37,888 nucleotides of DNA, taken from positions 1 to 37,888 of the forward strand of contig JAIORC010000230.1 of NCBI GenBank assembly GCA_021108335.1. Direction: 5' to 3'. The notes beneath the pieces are model-generated. The model did not search any database. It was not told where the DNA came from and saw nothing but the letters and a program-made list of their open reading frames with translations. The translations under genes were made by a program, and so were the position numbers. Shown here piece by piece: positions 1 to 8,769 of the stretch (within the stretch, counting starts at the first letter, position 1; every line of letters starts with the position of its first letter). The stretch is from Phycisphaerae bacterium. GTDB taxonomy: Bacteria > Planctomycetota > Phycisphaerae > SM23-33.

Positions 1-306
1 AAACCCCGCGTTTTTTGCGGGGTAGCCATGAAAGATCGATTCACAATTTCTACGCCATATCTTCCTCAAAACCACTCAACATACCATCCGCCGTCGTGTA
101 TCTATTTTTCCCCCAGGGGGCCACCCGATATTCTTTTCTGGGCCATTTTTTTCATGGCTACCCGCCCCCTTCCCTGCGTGGTGGCCTTCCCAGGCCACCA
201 CGGCACGAGCTACAAACCTGCGCCACCAGCGTTAGCGTCGCAGCGGGAACGAAGCGACACCCACTCGGGACGAAAAACACATGGTCCCCTGGGGACCATG
301 CCACCC
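1..306. repeat. Mosaic intergenic palindromic repeat cluster A
   Basis: Contains CCCCGC-gTTTTTT-GCGGGG (4-22) followed by TAGCCATGAAAGATCGATTCACAATTTCT; CCCCCAGGGGG+CCACCC (110-126); CGTGGTGGCC-TTCCCA-GGCCACCACG (177-202); ATGGTCCCC-T-GGGGACCAT+gCCACCC (281-306). Bases 1-51 match 37429-37479 with one mismatch. Confidence 0.85.
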
Positions 307-569
307 AAACACATCCGCACACGCGGAAAAACCTTGCCGAATAGCGGTTCCCAGATGGATTAAAGTTCGAGGCGGTTTATTGCCGAAAAATAAGTCTGTT
401 GCGGGAATGTTTATGCGACTTTTGTATGTTCCGCGAGGTGTCGCATGGCAAACGTCGCCATGTCGGCCCACGGGGTATTTGTGCAAATTTACAGTGAGGC
501 TGCGCTAAAACGGTGGCTGCGGGTTTCTCCGCAACCCGTTGATAAAATTCAGCCTTGGGCGCTGTTGAA

Positions 570-608
570 AGGGCGGTGGCAGCCAGGCCGCCGCCCTATC
601 TTTTTTTT
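570..608 (+). terminator. Intrinsic terminator upstream of birA
   Basis: Stem AGGGCGGTGGC / GCCGCCGCCCT (one G-U) followed by ATC and T8 (601-608); lies 36 nt before the birA ATG. Confidence 0.8.
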
Positions 609-644
609 ACCGCGACACCAGCTATCGTACTTGGGACGAACTAC

Positions 645-1472
645 ATGAAACGGGACCAGGATGTGGCGGCGTCTTTTAAAAAAAACCAAAAATTGGATGC
701 GGGGCAGATAGAGCGGGGGCTTGGTACGGCACGGGTAGGCCGGTGCGTGCTGTGCTTCGATGAAGTCGATTCCACGAATGACGTCGCATGGGATTCGGCC
801 AGGCAGGACAATGCCGACGGGCTTGTTATTCTGGCGGAATCGCAGCGCATGGGCCGAGGCCGGCTTGGCAGAAAGTGGCTGAGCAGGCCCGGCGAAAATC
901 TGTTATTCAGCGTGCTGCTGCTGGAGGGGGATGCTCCAATTTCGCAGGAGGCAATAACCATCGCCGCCGGCCTGTCGGTAGCCGAGGGTGTCGAAGATGC
1001 TACATCTCTCAGGGCAGAGCTGAAATGGCCCAACGACGTTCAAATCGGCGGGGCAAAGCTGGCTGGCGTGCTGGTCGAGCGTCGCACGGTCGAAAGCGGC
1101 TCGGCGACGGTTATCGGCGTGGGGTTGAACGTGGCAACGGCTCCGCCAGTGGAAGCGGTGGATAACCCGGCGACGTGTCTGACTGCTCACCTGGAGGCTA
1201 CGCCGGATCGGGTGGAGGTGGTTCGGGCGGTGCTGCGACGGCTGGATGAGTGGCTCACCAGAGTTGCCGGCGGCCAACTGGCGGAATTGCACGATGCCTG
1301 GGTTGCCCGGTGCGGCATGCTGCACCAGCGAGTCAGGGTGTTATCGGGCGGGCAAAATTACGAAGGCAGCATCATCGACGTTGACCCGCTGGCGGGGTTG
1401 GTGCTTATCGACGATTACGGTGTGCGGGTACACCTGCCGGCGGCTGAGACGACGATATTGCCCCGGAAATGA
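645..1472 (+). CDS. birA: Biotin--[acetyl-CoA-carboxylase] ligase (no N-terminal HTH)
   Basis: Motifs GRGRLGRKW and KWPNDV, C-terminal BPL-like domain. Start at 645 (MKRDQD) preferred over 555 because 555 would run through the terminator. Confidence 0.9.
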   Translation: MKRDQDVAASFKKNQKLDAGQIERGLGTARVGRCVLCFDEVDSTNDVAWDSARQDNADGLVILAESQRMGRGRLGRKWLSRPGENLLFSVLLLEGDAPISQEAITIAAGLSVAEGVEDATSLRAELKWPNDVQIGGAKLAGVLVERRTVESGSATVIGVGLNVATAPPVEAVDNPATCLTAHLEATPDRVEVVRAVLRRLDEWLTRVAGGQLAELHDAWVARCGMLHQRVRVLSGGQNYEGSIIDVDPLAGLVLIDDYGVRVHLPAAETTILPRK

Positions 1473-1545
1473 CAAAACATTCGCAAGAACAATCGCTTTG
1501 CCGTATGTTATCTGCACGCCCGCGTGCGGCGGCGAAAGGGATTGA

Positions 1546-3801
1546 ATGAAGCCGGTTCTTACCGACAGGATGGCAGTGATTGTGATTGTAGCAGGGCTGG
1601 TGCTCTGGGTCTGCTGCCTGACGGTCTTGTGGGGCTGGGCGTATGATCCGTCGGGGTCGTTTTCGCTGTTGAGTCTGCTGGCGATGCTGGGCGGCTGTTG
1701 GGTGTTTCTCTCGTTACGCAGCCGGCTGCTTCGTTGGGCGGTAAAAACGCTGCATCTGCTCCGGCTGGAGCAACACATCCCGCTTGGAGATGCGATAGCC
1801 GAGAAGATCGGTTCGACCCGGGAAGACGCCCGCAAGCGGATGCAACTGCTGGCGGCGGGGTCGGTGCTGGCGGTGGTGTGTTTTATTTGCAGTACGTTGT
1901 GCATTCCCGCTGCGGCGGCGGCGGCGACGTTGCTGGGGCAGTTTTTTCTATTCAGCGACTTGATGTGGCGTCTGATTGAAATTGTTACGCTGGCGATGGG
2001 GTCGATTGGCGTCGCTGCCGGCCTGACTGCGGTGGCGTTTGCTTCCAAGGTTGCCCGTGCCAGCGGCGGCAGAGACACATACGCGGCGGTTTATCGCGAC
2101 TGGCTGTGGGGCGTGGGGTTGGCGGCGGCGGTTTTTGCGATCAGTTGGTGGTTCGGGGCGAATTTGATTCTCCTGGTATTTTCGACGGCTTTGGTGATTA
2201 TCGCCGTCGCACTGACAGCTGTCTCTCGCGGCGAACTGGCGACCCATCCACGCAAACCGATGCTGCCCTTCGGAGACCCGCCCCGCCGGGCGAGACTGAA
2301 AATCGCTATGGGCCACGCCTGCTTCGCCCTGGTGCTGCTCATCCAACTTCGCCTGCTGGGCGACGTGTTCTCGGTGAGCTTGCCGCGGCGGATGATGTGG
2401 ATATTCCTGTCGCTGGGGTTGCTGGCGTATTTTCTGAGCCGGGGCGACCGCAAAAGCCATCCGCCCGGCCGCCGACAGATTTTCGGGGCGATTACAGGCG
2501 TAGCAGCAGCGATGCTGGCACAGGCGGCGGAACTGATAGTCTGCCTGTCGCTCGATAAGGGCGTTATGCTGGTGGTTATCCTGGCGGTCGGTACGCAGAT
2601 TCCCCTGGCGGCGATGGCGGCGACGCTGCTGAGCCATCAACGCAAAACTTTCGCCATTGCCGGCGGAACGGTAGGTGGATATCTCACCGCAGCGATGGGC
2701 GGGCTGGCGGTTGCGGTGCTCGGCTGGTTGCTGGGGGGGACGGTCGGCTGGGGCGGCTGGCTGCTCGTAGCCGGCGGGGTCGGGATGATTTTTTTCGGCG
2801 GTTTGAGCGTGTCGCGCCTGACAGGCAAAAAAAGCGAGCGGATCGCGCCGATAGCCTGGGCGGTCGTGCTGGGCGGATCGCTTGTCGCCGGGCTTATAGC
2901 TTCGGTTTGGGCAATAGACGCAGATATCCAAACGGGCACGTGGCTGTCGTCGAAATGCAGTAAATCGCGAGCACAGAAACTATTTTCGCAGCATGGCGTA
3001 CAGCCGGCGGCTACCGGCCGACGGTCTGAATTAATTACAGAATGCGTGGGCGAAGTTTTCACCCGGCGGAAGGGCCGATGGTGGATTGTCGCCACCGCAG
3101 CCGAGGATCTGCCGCCGCGGCCTGTTCGCGGGACGCCCAGCAAAATATTCGCCCGCGTGTTTCCCCGCGGTGCCAATCCCCAGCCGCCGGGTATTTCCAA
3201 ACGCTACAAAAGACGCTGGCCGCCGCTGTCGCATTCCTCGCCGGACTTCTTCCGCTACGCGCGGGGGAATTTCGTCGCGAGCCTGGGGCATGAATTTTAC
3301 GACGGGATTTTCCTGGCTCCGCTGCCGGCGGATCATCCGCAGGCGTGGCGGTGCTACAACGACAAGATGATGCGGCGGTGCATGGCGATGGCCCAGACGA
3401 CCGACGGCCAATGGGGCGTGGTTGCTTTGCGGACGCAGGTCGGGCCAGATCGGGTGCGACACGCGCTTAATGTCGCCCGCACGTTCTACAAGACGGTTCG
3501 CTCCGGATGGGCGGTGGTGGCTATCAGGAAAAAGGGTGTGGACATCCTGCTGCTTGGCCCTGACGAAGCCCTCGCTGGGGCGGAGGAAGCGAATATCGTT
3601 ACCTTGCTTCGCGAGAAGACAAAAAACCAGTACGACGTCTTCCTGGTGCGGATAAACAAACTTTGGCCCGGCTGGGACGAGATGAGGACGATCTACATAT
3701 TCAGCCCGCCTGGCGAAAGATATGCCGGTACGCCCACGATTAAAGGACTTCGCGAATGGCTTACGGCTGCGGTAAAATTGCCCGAGTCAGAAGCCCCATA
3801 G
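1546..3801 (+). CDS. Multi-pass membrane protein of unknown function with C-terminal soluble domain
   Basis: 751-aa ORF; many hydrophobic helices in the first ~450 aa, then a soluble region. Confidence 0.8.
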   Translation: MKPVLTDRMAVIVIVAGLVLWVCCLTVLWGWAYDPSGSFSLLSLLAMLGGCWVFLSLRSRLLRWAVKTLHLLRLEQHIPLGDAIAEKIGSTREDARKRMQLLAAGSVLAVVCFICSTLCIPAAAAAATLLGQFFLFSDLMWRLIEIVTLAMGSIGVAAGLTAVAFASKVARASGGRDTYAAVYRDWLWGVGLAAAVFAISWWFGANLILLVFSTALVIIAVALTAVSRGELATHPRKPMLPFGDPPRRARLKIAMGHACFALVLLIQLRLLGDVFSVSLPRRMMWIFLSLGLLAYFLSRGDRKSHPPGRRQIFGAITGVAAAMLAQAAELIVCLSLDKGVMLVVILAVGTQIPLAAMAATLLSHQRKTFAIAGGTVGGYLTAAMGGLAVAVLGWLLGGTVGWGGWLLVAGGVGMIFFGGLSVSRLTGKKSERIAPIAWAVVLGGSLVAGLIASVWAIDADIQTGTWLSSKCSKSRAQKLFSQHGVQPAATGRRSELITECVGEVFTRRKGRWWIVATAAEDLPPRPVRGTPSKIFARVFPRGANPQPPGISKRYKRRWPPLSHSSPDFFRYARGNFVASLGHEFYDGIFLAPLPADHPQAWRCYNDKMMRRCMAMAQTTDGQWGVVALRTQVGPDRVRHALNVARTFYKTVRSGWAVVAIRKKGVDILLLGPDEALAGAEEANIVTLLREKTKNQYDVFLVRINKLWPGWDEMRTIYIFSPPGERYAGTPTIKGLREWLTAAVKLPESEAP

Positions 3802-3824
3802 TATTTTGTAATAGACGAAATGAT

Positions 3825-4051
3825 GGGTGCCATGCTTCTGCTTGCAGAAGCATGCGGTAAGAAAACGCATTGGGTGCCGTGGCGGGAGCGAAGCGACAGC
3901 CACGAAAGATAGATACTCGATGGCAGTTTTTTAGACATTAAGGCTTTTTAGAATCCGCGTGGGTGCAAGCACCCACCCTACAAGTGTTGGGTGGCCCCTT
4001 GGGGGATGAATCCGTAACAAACATGCTTCTGCAAGCAGAAGCATGGCACCC
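3825..4051. repeat. Mosaic intergenic repeat cluster B, bounded by perfect 30-bp inverted repeats
   Basis: 3825-3854 GGGTGCCATGCTTCTGCTTGCAGAAGCATG is the exact reverse complement of 4022-4051 CATGCTTCTGCAAGCAGAAGCATGGCACCC. Inside: GTGGC...GCCAC (3879-3903), TTTTTTAGACATT (3927-3939), GTGGGTGCAAGCACCCAC (3959-3976), CCCCTTGGGG (3995-4004). Confidence 0.9.
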
Positions 4052-4119
4052 GATACCTGTAATTTTTGCATGTTACAAAATACCAAGTTACGGAGAATGT
4101 TTTAAGGGAAGAAAGAAAT

Positions 4120-4917
4120 ATGACGGAGATGGATAGACAATCTGAGGCGCAACTCTCGCAGGACAGCTCCGAAACCGCCCCGGCTGCCCCGTTTGGGCCG
4201 AAGCTGCTTGGGCCTACCGTATTGCTGACGCTGCCCGGCGGTCCGGCGGTGGGTTTTCTGTTGGCATGGCGGTTTGGCGAGCTTCACCCGTCCCGGCTGG
4301 GCGTGGGCCTGGGCGCAGCGGTATTGGTGATTGCACTGGGCATGTGGCTGTATCGCAGGTTCAGCCGTCGTACGGTTATCGGCCCGCTGTGTCTTGCAGC
4401 CGGCATATCGCTTGGCGTGCTGGCTGGCGGGGTTGCCGGCGGCTGGGCGGACACGTTGAACCTCAACCTTTTTCTCGCCGCTGCTGCCGTCGGTGCGTAT
4501 GTCTTTGTCGTTTGGCTGATCGCCGCCCCGCCGGCGGATCCGCCCCGCCGGATGACGTGGCTGGCGTGGGGGCCTGCTCTGGTAACGGTGCCCGCTCTGC
4601 TGTGCATGGCAATAATGGCGATCCTTCGTAGCGGATTGACCGAGATTAACACGGTGATCTGCCTGTACCTGCTGCTGTGGGTCTCCACTCGGACGATTTA
4701 CTTCTGCCGGGCGCTACGGGGCTGGCCGAGCAGGGCGCGGGTCGCCCAGGCGGTTCGGCTGCTTGCCAGGGGGCTGATGCTCCTCCAGGCGAGCCTGATA
4801 GCAGGCCTGGATATCGGCGACGATAAGCTGGGCGGCGTAATCGCCATTGTGGTTACATTCGTTCTGTTCTGGCTGCCGACGATGCTCGAGAAATTGTTTC
4901 CCGAAACCACGTATTGA
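4120..4917 (+). CDS. Multi-pass membrane protein of unknown function
   Basis: ORF 4066-4917; start at 4120 (MTEMDRQSEAQ) preceded by purine-rich GGGAAGAAAGAA. Several hydrophobic helices. Confidence 0.75.
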   Translation: MTEMDRQSEAQLSQDSSETAPAAPFGPKLLGPTVLLTLPGGPAVGFLLAWRFGELHPSRLGVGLGAAVLVIALGMWLYRRFSRRTVIGPLCLAAGISLGVLAGGVAGGWADTLNLNLFLAAAAVGAYVFVVWLIAAPPADPPRRMTWLAWGPALVTVPALLCMAIMAILRSGLTEINTVICLYLLLWVSTRTIYFCRALRGWPSRARVAQAVRLLARGLMLLQASLIAGLDIGDDKLGGVIAIVVTFVLFWLPTMLEKLFPETTY

Positions 4918-5019
4918 CGCCGACGGGCGATCTGAGTATATTGCAGGTGTCGGCGCAGGTGTCGTCCTGAGAAACAGCAATATTTCAAAATTACATAAGT
5001 TCGTTTGTAGTAGAAGTTT

Positions 5020-5109
5020 GGAGAGGTGGCAGAGTGGCTGAATGCACCGGTTTGCTAAACCGACGTACGGTTTAAGGCCGTACCGCGGGTTCGAATCCCG
5101 CCCTCTCCG
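5020..5109 (+). tRNA. tRNA-Ser(GCU)
   Basis: Class II cloverleaf: acceptor GGAGAGG (5020-5026)/CCTCTCC (5102-5108), anticodon GCT 5054-5056 in TTGCTAA loop, long variable arm, T-arm GCGGGTTCGAATCCCGC, discriminator G; CCA not encoded. Confidence 0.97.
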
Positions 5110-5113
5110 TTAG

Positions 5114-5149
5114 CGGCCTGACGTCCATAAGATTATGGGCGTCGGGCCG
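5114..5149 (+). terminator. Probable terminator/structured RNA hairpin 3' of tRNA-Ser
   Basis: CGGCCTGACGTCCAT-aagatt-ATGGGCGTCGGGCCG, 15-bp stem with two G-U pairs; only a weak T tract follows. Confidence 0.6.
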
Positions 5150-5239
5150 TTGTCATTTCCGGCGGAGGCGACAAAAAGATGTTTTTTCCGCTATTGTCTG
5201 ATATCATGTGAGGCAACCATTTTTCAGGGAGATGACGAC

Positions 5240-6283
5240 ATGAACAAAAGGTATTACATTGTAACGGCATTATTTGTGTTTACCCTTCTTTTGCCGCCTG
5301 TCGCGGCGACCGCCGATGAGCAGGACGCCTGGGCCAAATCTCGTCTCGGCAAGACGAGACTTGGCAAAATGTGGATCGGCGAGCCGTTGGAACTGGAAGA
5401 CCTGCGTGGGCAGGTGGTGCTCCTGGAGTTCTGGGGCTATAAGGACACGCTTTGCGTTGCTTCCTTGTCGCACCTGTCGAAGCTGAACAAGAAATACGGC
5501 CGTAACGGGCTTGTCGTTATCGGTACGCACTCCTACGATTCAAGAAAATCCGAAGCAATTTCCGTGGCTATTTCAAAGGGTGTTAATTTCCGCATCATGT
5601 CGCACGCACGCGTCCCCAAAGTCAACGAACTCGAACTCCCGCGCGTATTTGTTTTTAATCATCAGGGCAAAGTGGTTTTCGAGGGTCGTCCTGACGACAA
5701 GATGAACAAGGCCATTGTTAAAGCCCTCAAGGCTCGGCCTGATCCGCTGTTGGGCGGCATGAAATACAAAAAACTCGCCGACGTAGCCAAGAAAATCAAA
5801 ACCGGTAAACTCGGCGAGGCCTACAAGAAATGCGAGGAAAGCAAGGACGCCGACGGCCGACTCGGCGAGGAAGCAGCCTACCTCTTTGCGAACCTGGAAC
5901 ATTACGCCAAAAGGCTGGAAGAGAAAGCCGAAAACGAAAAAGAATCTCCCATCGCCGCAATGATAGCCTTGGCAAAACTGAAGAAAAGCTTCGCCGGAAC
6001 GGAATATGGCGACAACGCCGCCGAAAAAATCAAGAAACTTAAAAAAGACAAAGAGTTTCAAACCGAACTGAAAGCCGACAAGATATATCTCGCCATCCGC
6101 CGCGCGTCATGGCGAGTAGCCCCGCGACCCACCGATAAAGCACAGCAGGCGAAATGGGCAAAAATGTTTGGCAAAGGGCTAAGGGCCATCAAGCTCAAGG
6201 TTGAAAAACTGAAGAAAAAATACCCCGACACCACGGCTGCCGAAAAAGCCGAAACCCTGCTAAACAACCTCATGGGAGAATAA
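5240..6283 (+). CDS. Secreted redoxin/thioredoxin-fold (TlpA/AhpC-like) protein with Lys-rich C-terminal region
   Basis: Signal peptide MNKRYYIVTALFVFTLLLPPVAATA; LRGQVVLLEFWGYKDTLCVASLSHLSKLNKKYGRNGLVVIGTHS resembles the redoxin core, but the active-site CxxC is not intact. Confidence 0.8.
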   Translation: MNKRYYIVTALFVFTLLLPPVAATADEQDAWAKSRLGKTRLGKMWIGEPLELEDLRGQVVLLEFWGYKDTLCVASLSHLSKLNKKYGRNGLVVIGTHSYDSRKSEAISVAISKGVNFRIMSHARVPKVNELELPRVFVFNHQGKVVFEGRPDDKMNKAIVKALKARPDPLLGGMKYKKLADVAKKIKTGKLGEAYKKCEESKDADGRLGEEAAYLFANLEHYAKRLEEKAENEKESPIAAMIALAKLKKSFAGTEYGDNAAEKIKKLKKDKEFQTELKADKIYLAIRRASWRVAPRPTDKAQQAKWAKMFGKGLRAIKLKVEKLKKKYPDTTAAEKAETLLNNLMGE

Positions 6284-6286
6284 TGG

Positions 6287-6424
6287 CGGGTGGCATGGAA
6301 ACGCCGCATTTTTTTGCGGGGTAGCTATGTCCGTCCATACATAATTTCTACGCGATCCCTCCCCCAGGGGGCCACCCAAAGCGTTTTCTTACCCCATGCT
6401 TCTGCGAGCAGAAGCATGGCACCC
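6287..6424. repeat. Mosaic intergenic repeat cluster C
   Basis: GGGTGGCATGGAAACGCCGCATTTTTTTGCGGGGTAGCTATG, then ...ATAATTTCTACGC, CCCCCAGGGGGCCACCC (6361-6377), GCGTTTTCTTACC, CATGCTTCTGCGAGCAGAAGCATG+GCACCC (6395-6424). Lies between convergent redoxin and feoB. Confidence 0.85.
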
Positions 6425-6452
6425 GGCTGGGAGTTCGCGGTAACAGCCACGG

Positions 6453-8681
6453 CTACAAAAACAGGCTGCCGACCTGGTAGACTACTGTTGTTACCAGCCA
6501 GGCCAGGACTGTCAGGTAGCCGGCCTGGAAGAAGCCCCACTTCCACGATTGCGTTTCGCGGACGGTTACCGCGAAGGTGGCGACACAGGGCAGCGAGATC
6601 AGGCAGAACAGCATGATGCAGAAGCCCACCAGCGGCGAATAGGTTTTCTGTAGCTTCGTCTGCAATTCCACGGATTTTTCATCCACATCTTCGCCCATTG
6701 AATAGACGATGCCCATTTGCGATACGAAAACTTCTTTGGCTGCGAACGCGCCTATCAGGGCAGTGCCGATTTTCCAGTCGAAGCCCATTGTTTTGACAAC
6801 CGGCTCCATGAACTTGCCCACTCGCCCGGCGATGGTGTATTGCAGTTTTTCCGATTCCCGTTGGCCTACGATTTCCGCCAGTCGATCCGCTTCGTTTTGA
6901 GCAATCTGGGCAATTCGCTGCTTTGATTTCTCGGTAACCGCTGCCGGCGCGTCTGCCGGTGTGGCAGCCTCGATCGCGGCAACGTCTGCCGCAATCTCCA
7001 CTTGGACGACCTTGGCCAGTGCGTCGTAATCCTGGTCGAATTCGGTCTTCCGCGGGAAGGTGGCCAACGCCCAGAGAATAATCGACGCTACCAGGATAAT
7101 CGTGCCGGCTTTGCGGACATACATCCAGATTCGTTCCCACATGTGGAGGAACATGCCCTTGACGGTCGGCATGCGATACGGCGGCAGTTCCATCACGAAC
7201 GGGGCAGCCTCGCCGCGGAGAATCGTCGCGCGGAACAACCGGGCGACGATGACGGCTATCACAATACCGATAAAGTAGATGCCGCACATCATCGGAGTAC
7301 GGTACTCTGTGGGGAAGAAGGCCGCCAGGATCAACGTGTAAATCGGTATACGCGCGCCGCAGCTCATCAGCGGCAGAATCATTATAGTGGTCAGCCGGTC
7401 GCGCTTGCTTTCGAGCGTACGGGTAGCCATGATGCCCGGTACGGTACAGCCGAAGCCGATCAGCATCGGCACGAAACTTTTGCCGTGCAAGCCGATCTTG
7501 TGCATCACGCGGTCCATGATGAACGCCGCCCGGGCCATGTATCCGCTGTCTTCCAGAATGGCGATGCCCAGGAACATCAGTACGATCAGCGGAACAAACA
7601 TGAACACCGAGCCGACCCCGGTGATAATACCCTTAAGCACCAGGCTGCGCAGAAGGCTATCGCCTTCCCAATGGCTGCTGATGAAACCCACCAGGTCTTC
7701 GTTAATCAACTCGCCGAGCATCTCCGACAAAGGACCGCCTATCAGGAACGTCAATTGAAACACCAGGTACATCATGACGCCGAAAATCGGCAGGCCGAGG
7801 ATGGGGTGCGTCAGAACCTTGTCGATCTGGTCGCTGAGGTCGTGGCGGGCCTCGACGGTATGCGTAACGGCCTCGGTGCACGCACCGGAGATATACCCGT
7901 ACCGGCGGTCGGCGAGGATAATCTCGGTTGAGTCGCCGCAGATGCTTTCGATATGGCTGCGCAGCTTCAGGCCTCTGGCGAGGATTTCCTCGGCGTCATC
8001 GGGGCAGAGTTCCTTGATATGCTTGATGGTAACGTCGTCGTCTTCGAGCAGTTTCACGGCATACCAGCGAGGCCGGCGTGCGAGGGCGGATTTCCCGGCG
8101 ATGTAGGCTGTGAGTTCCTTAACGTGCGGCTCGACTTCGGTTCCGTAATTGGGCAGCCGCAGCCTTTCCATAGCCTCGGGATCGTTGGCAGTGGCGATGA
8201 CCGTTTCCAGCAGATCGTCAATGCCCTCGGACTCGGTGGCGACGGTGGGAACGACCGGCACGCCAAGCAGCGCCGAGAGTTTTTCCGCGTCGATGCGATA
8301 GCCGCGAGCCTTGGCGACGTCGCTCATGTTCAGGGCTATAACCACCGGCACGCCAAGTTCGAGCAACTGCATGCAGAGGTAGAGATTCCGCTCCAAATTG
8401 CTGGCGTCGGTTATGCCCACAACCACGTCCGGTTGCTCGTCGATGATGAAATTGCGGGCGACAACCTCGTCGATGCTGTGGGCCGTCAGGCTGTACGTGC
8501 CCGGTAAGTCCACGATGTGCAGTTCCGTGTCGTTGTGGGTAACGGTGCCTTCTATTTTTTCCACCGTAACGCCGGGATAATTGCCCACCTTCAGCCGCGA
8601 GCCGGTAATGGCGTTGAAAAGCGTCGTCTTGCCGCAGTTCGGGTTGCCCGCCAGGGCAATCGTGAGTGTTTTGTCTGACAT
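6453..8681 (-). CDS. feoB: Ferrous iron transport protein B
   Basis: N-terminal G domain GNPNCGKTTLFNAITGSRLKVGNYPGVTVEK, DLPGTYSL, NMSD; Gate/nucleoside-recognition membrane core. Confidence 0.97.
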   Translation of the reverse strand: MSDKTLTIALAGNPNCGKTTLFNAITGSRLKVGNYPGVTVEKIEGTVTHNDTELHIVDLPGTYSLTAHSIDEVVARNFIIDEQPDVVVGITDASNLERNLYLCMQLLELGVPVVIALNMSDVAKARGYRIDAEKLSALLGVPVVPTVATESEGIDDLLETVIATANDPEAMERLRLPNYGTEVEPHVKELTAYIAGKSALARRPRWYAVKLLEDDDVTIKHIKELCPDDAEEILARGLKLRSHIESICGDSTEIILADRRYGYISGACTEAVTHTVEARHDLSDQIDKVLTHPILGLPIFGVMMYLVFQLTFLIGGPLSEMLGELINEDLVGFISSHWEGDSLLRSLVLKGIITGVGSVFMFVPLIVLMFLGIAILEDSGYMARAAFIMDRVMHKIGLHGKSFVPMLIGFGCTVPGIMATRTLESKRDRLTTIMILPLMSCGARIPIYTLILAAFFPTEYRTPMMCGIYFIGIVIAVIVARLFRATILRGEAAPFVMELPPYRMPTVKGMFLHMWERIWMYVRKAGTIILVASIILWALATFPRKTEFDQDYDALAKVVQVEIAADVAAIEAATPADAPAAVTEKSKQRIAQIAQNEADRLAEIVGQRESEKLQYTIAGRVGKFMEPVVKTMGFDWKIGTALIGAFAAKEVFVSQMGIVYSMGEDVDEKSVELQTKLQKTYSPLVGFCIMLFCLISLPCVATFAVTVRETQSWKWGFFQAGYLTVLAWLVTTVVYQVGSLFL

Positions 8682-8769
8682 GTGCTGGTTCCTTCGTCGC
8701 AGTGGTGGATAGTGGATATAAGGGTTTGCGTCAGTTCTTGGTTGTCCGTGTGGAGATTAGAAGTTCCCA

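Noticed and set aside
15-486. Small ORFs (109, 111, 84 aa) in the first 500 bp
   Set aside because: They are translations of the palindromic repeat cluster and leader; no coding signature.
1948-2931. 327-aa minus-strand ORF inside the 1546-3801 membrane protein gene
   Set aside because: Low-complexity Q/R/H-rich translation typical of antisense shadow ORFs in GC-rich DNA.
3693-3938. 81-aa ORF sharing ...VFLPHASASRSMAP... with 6290-6616 and similar ORFs
   Set aside because: The shared peptide is simply the translated GCGTTTTCTTACC + CATGCTTCTGC repeat, not a protein family.
3825-4051. Insertion sequence with transposase
   Set aside because: No transposase-sized or DDE/HUH-like ORF inside; only non-autonomous, MITE-like structure can be claimed.
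7002-7931. 309-aa plus-strand ORF antisense to feoB
   Set aside because: Fully overlapped by unambiguous feoB; composition is antisense-like.
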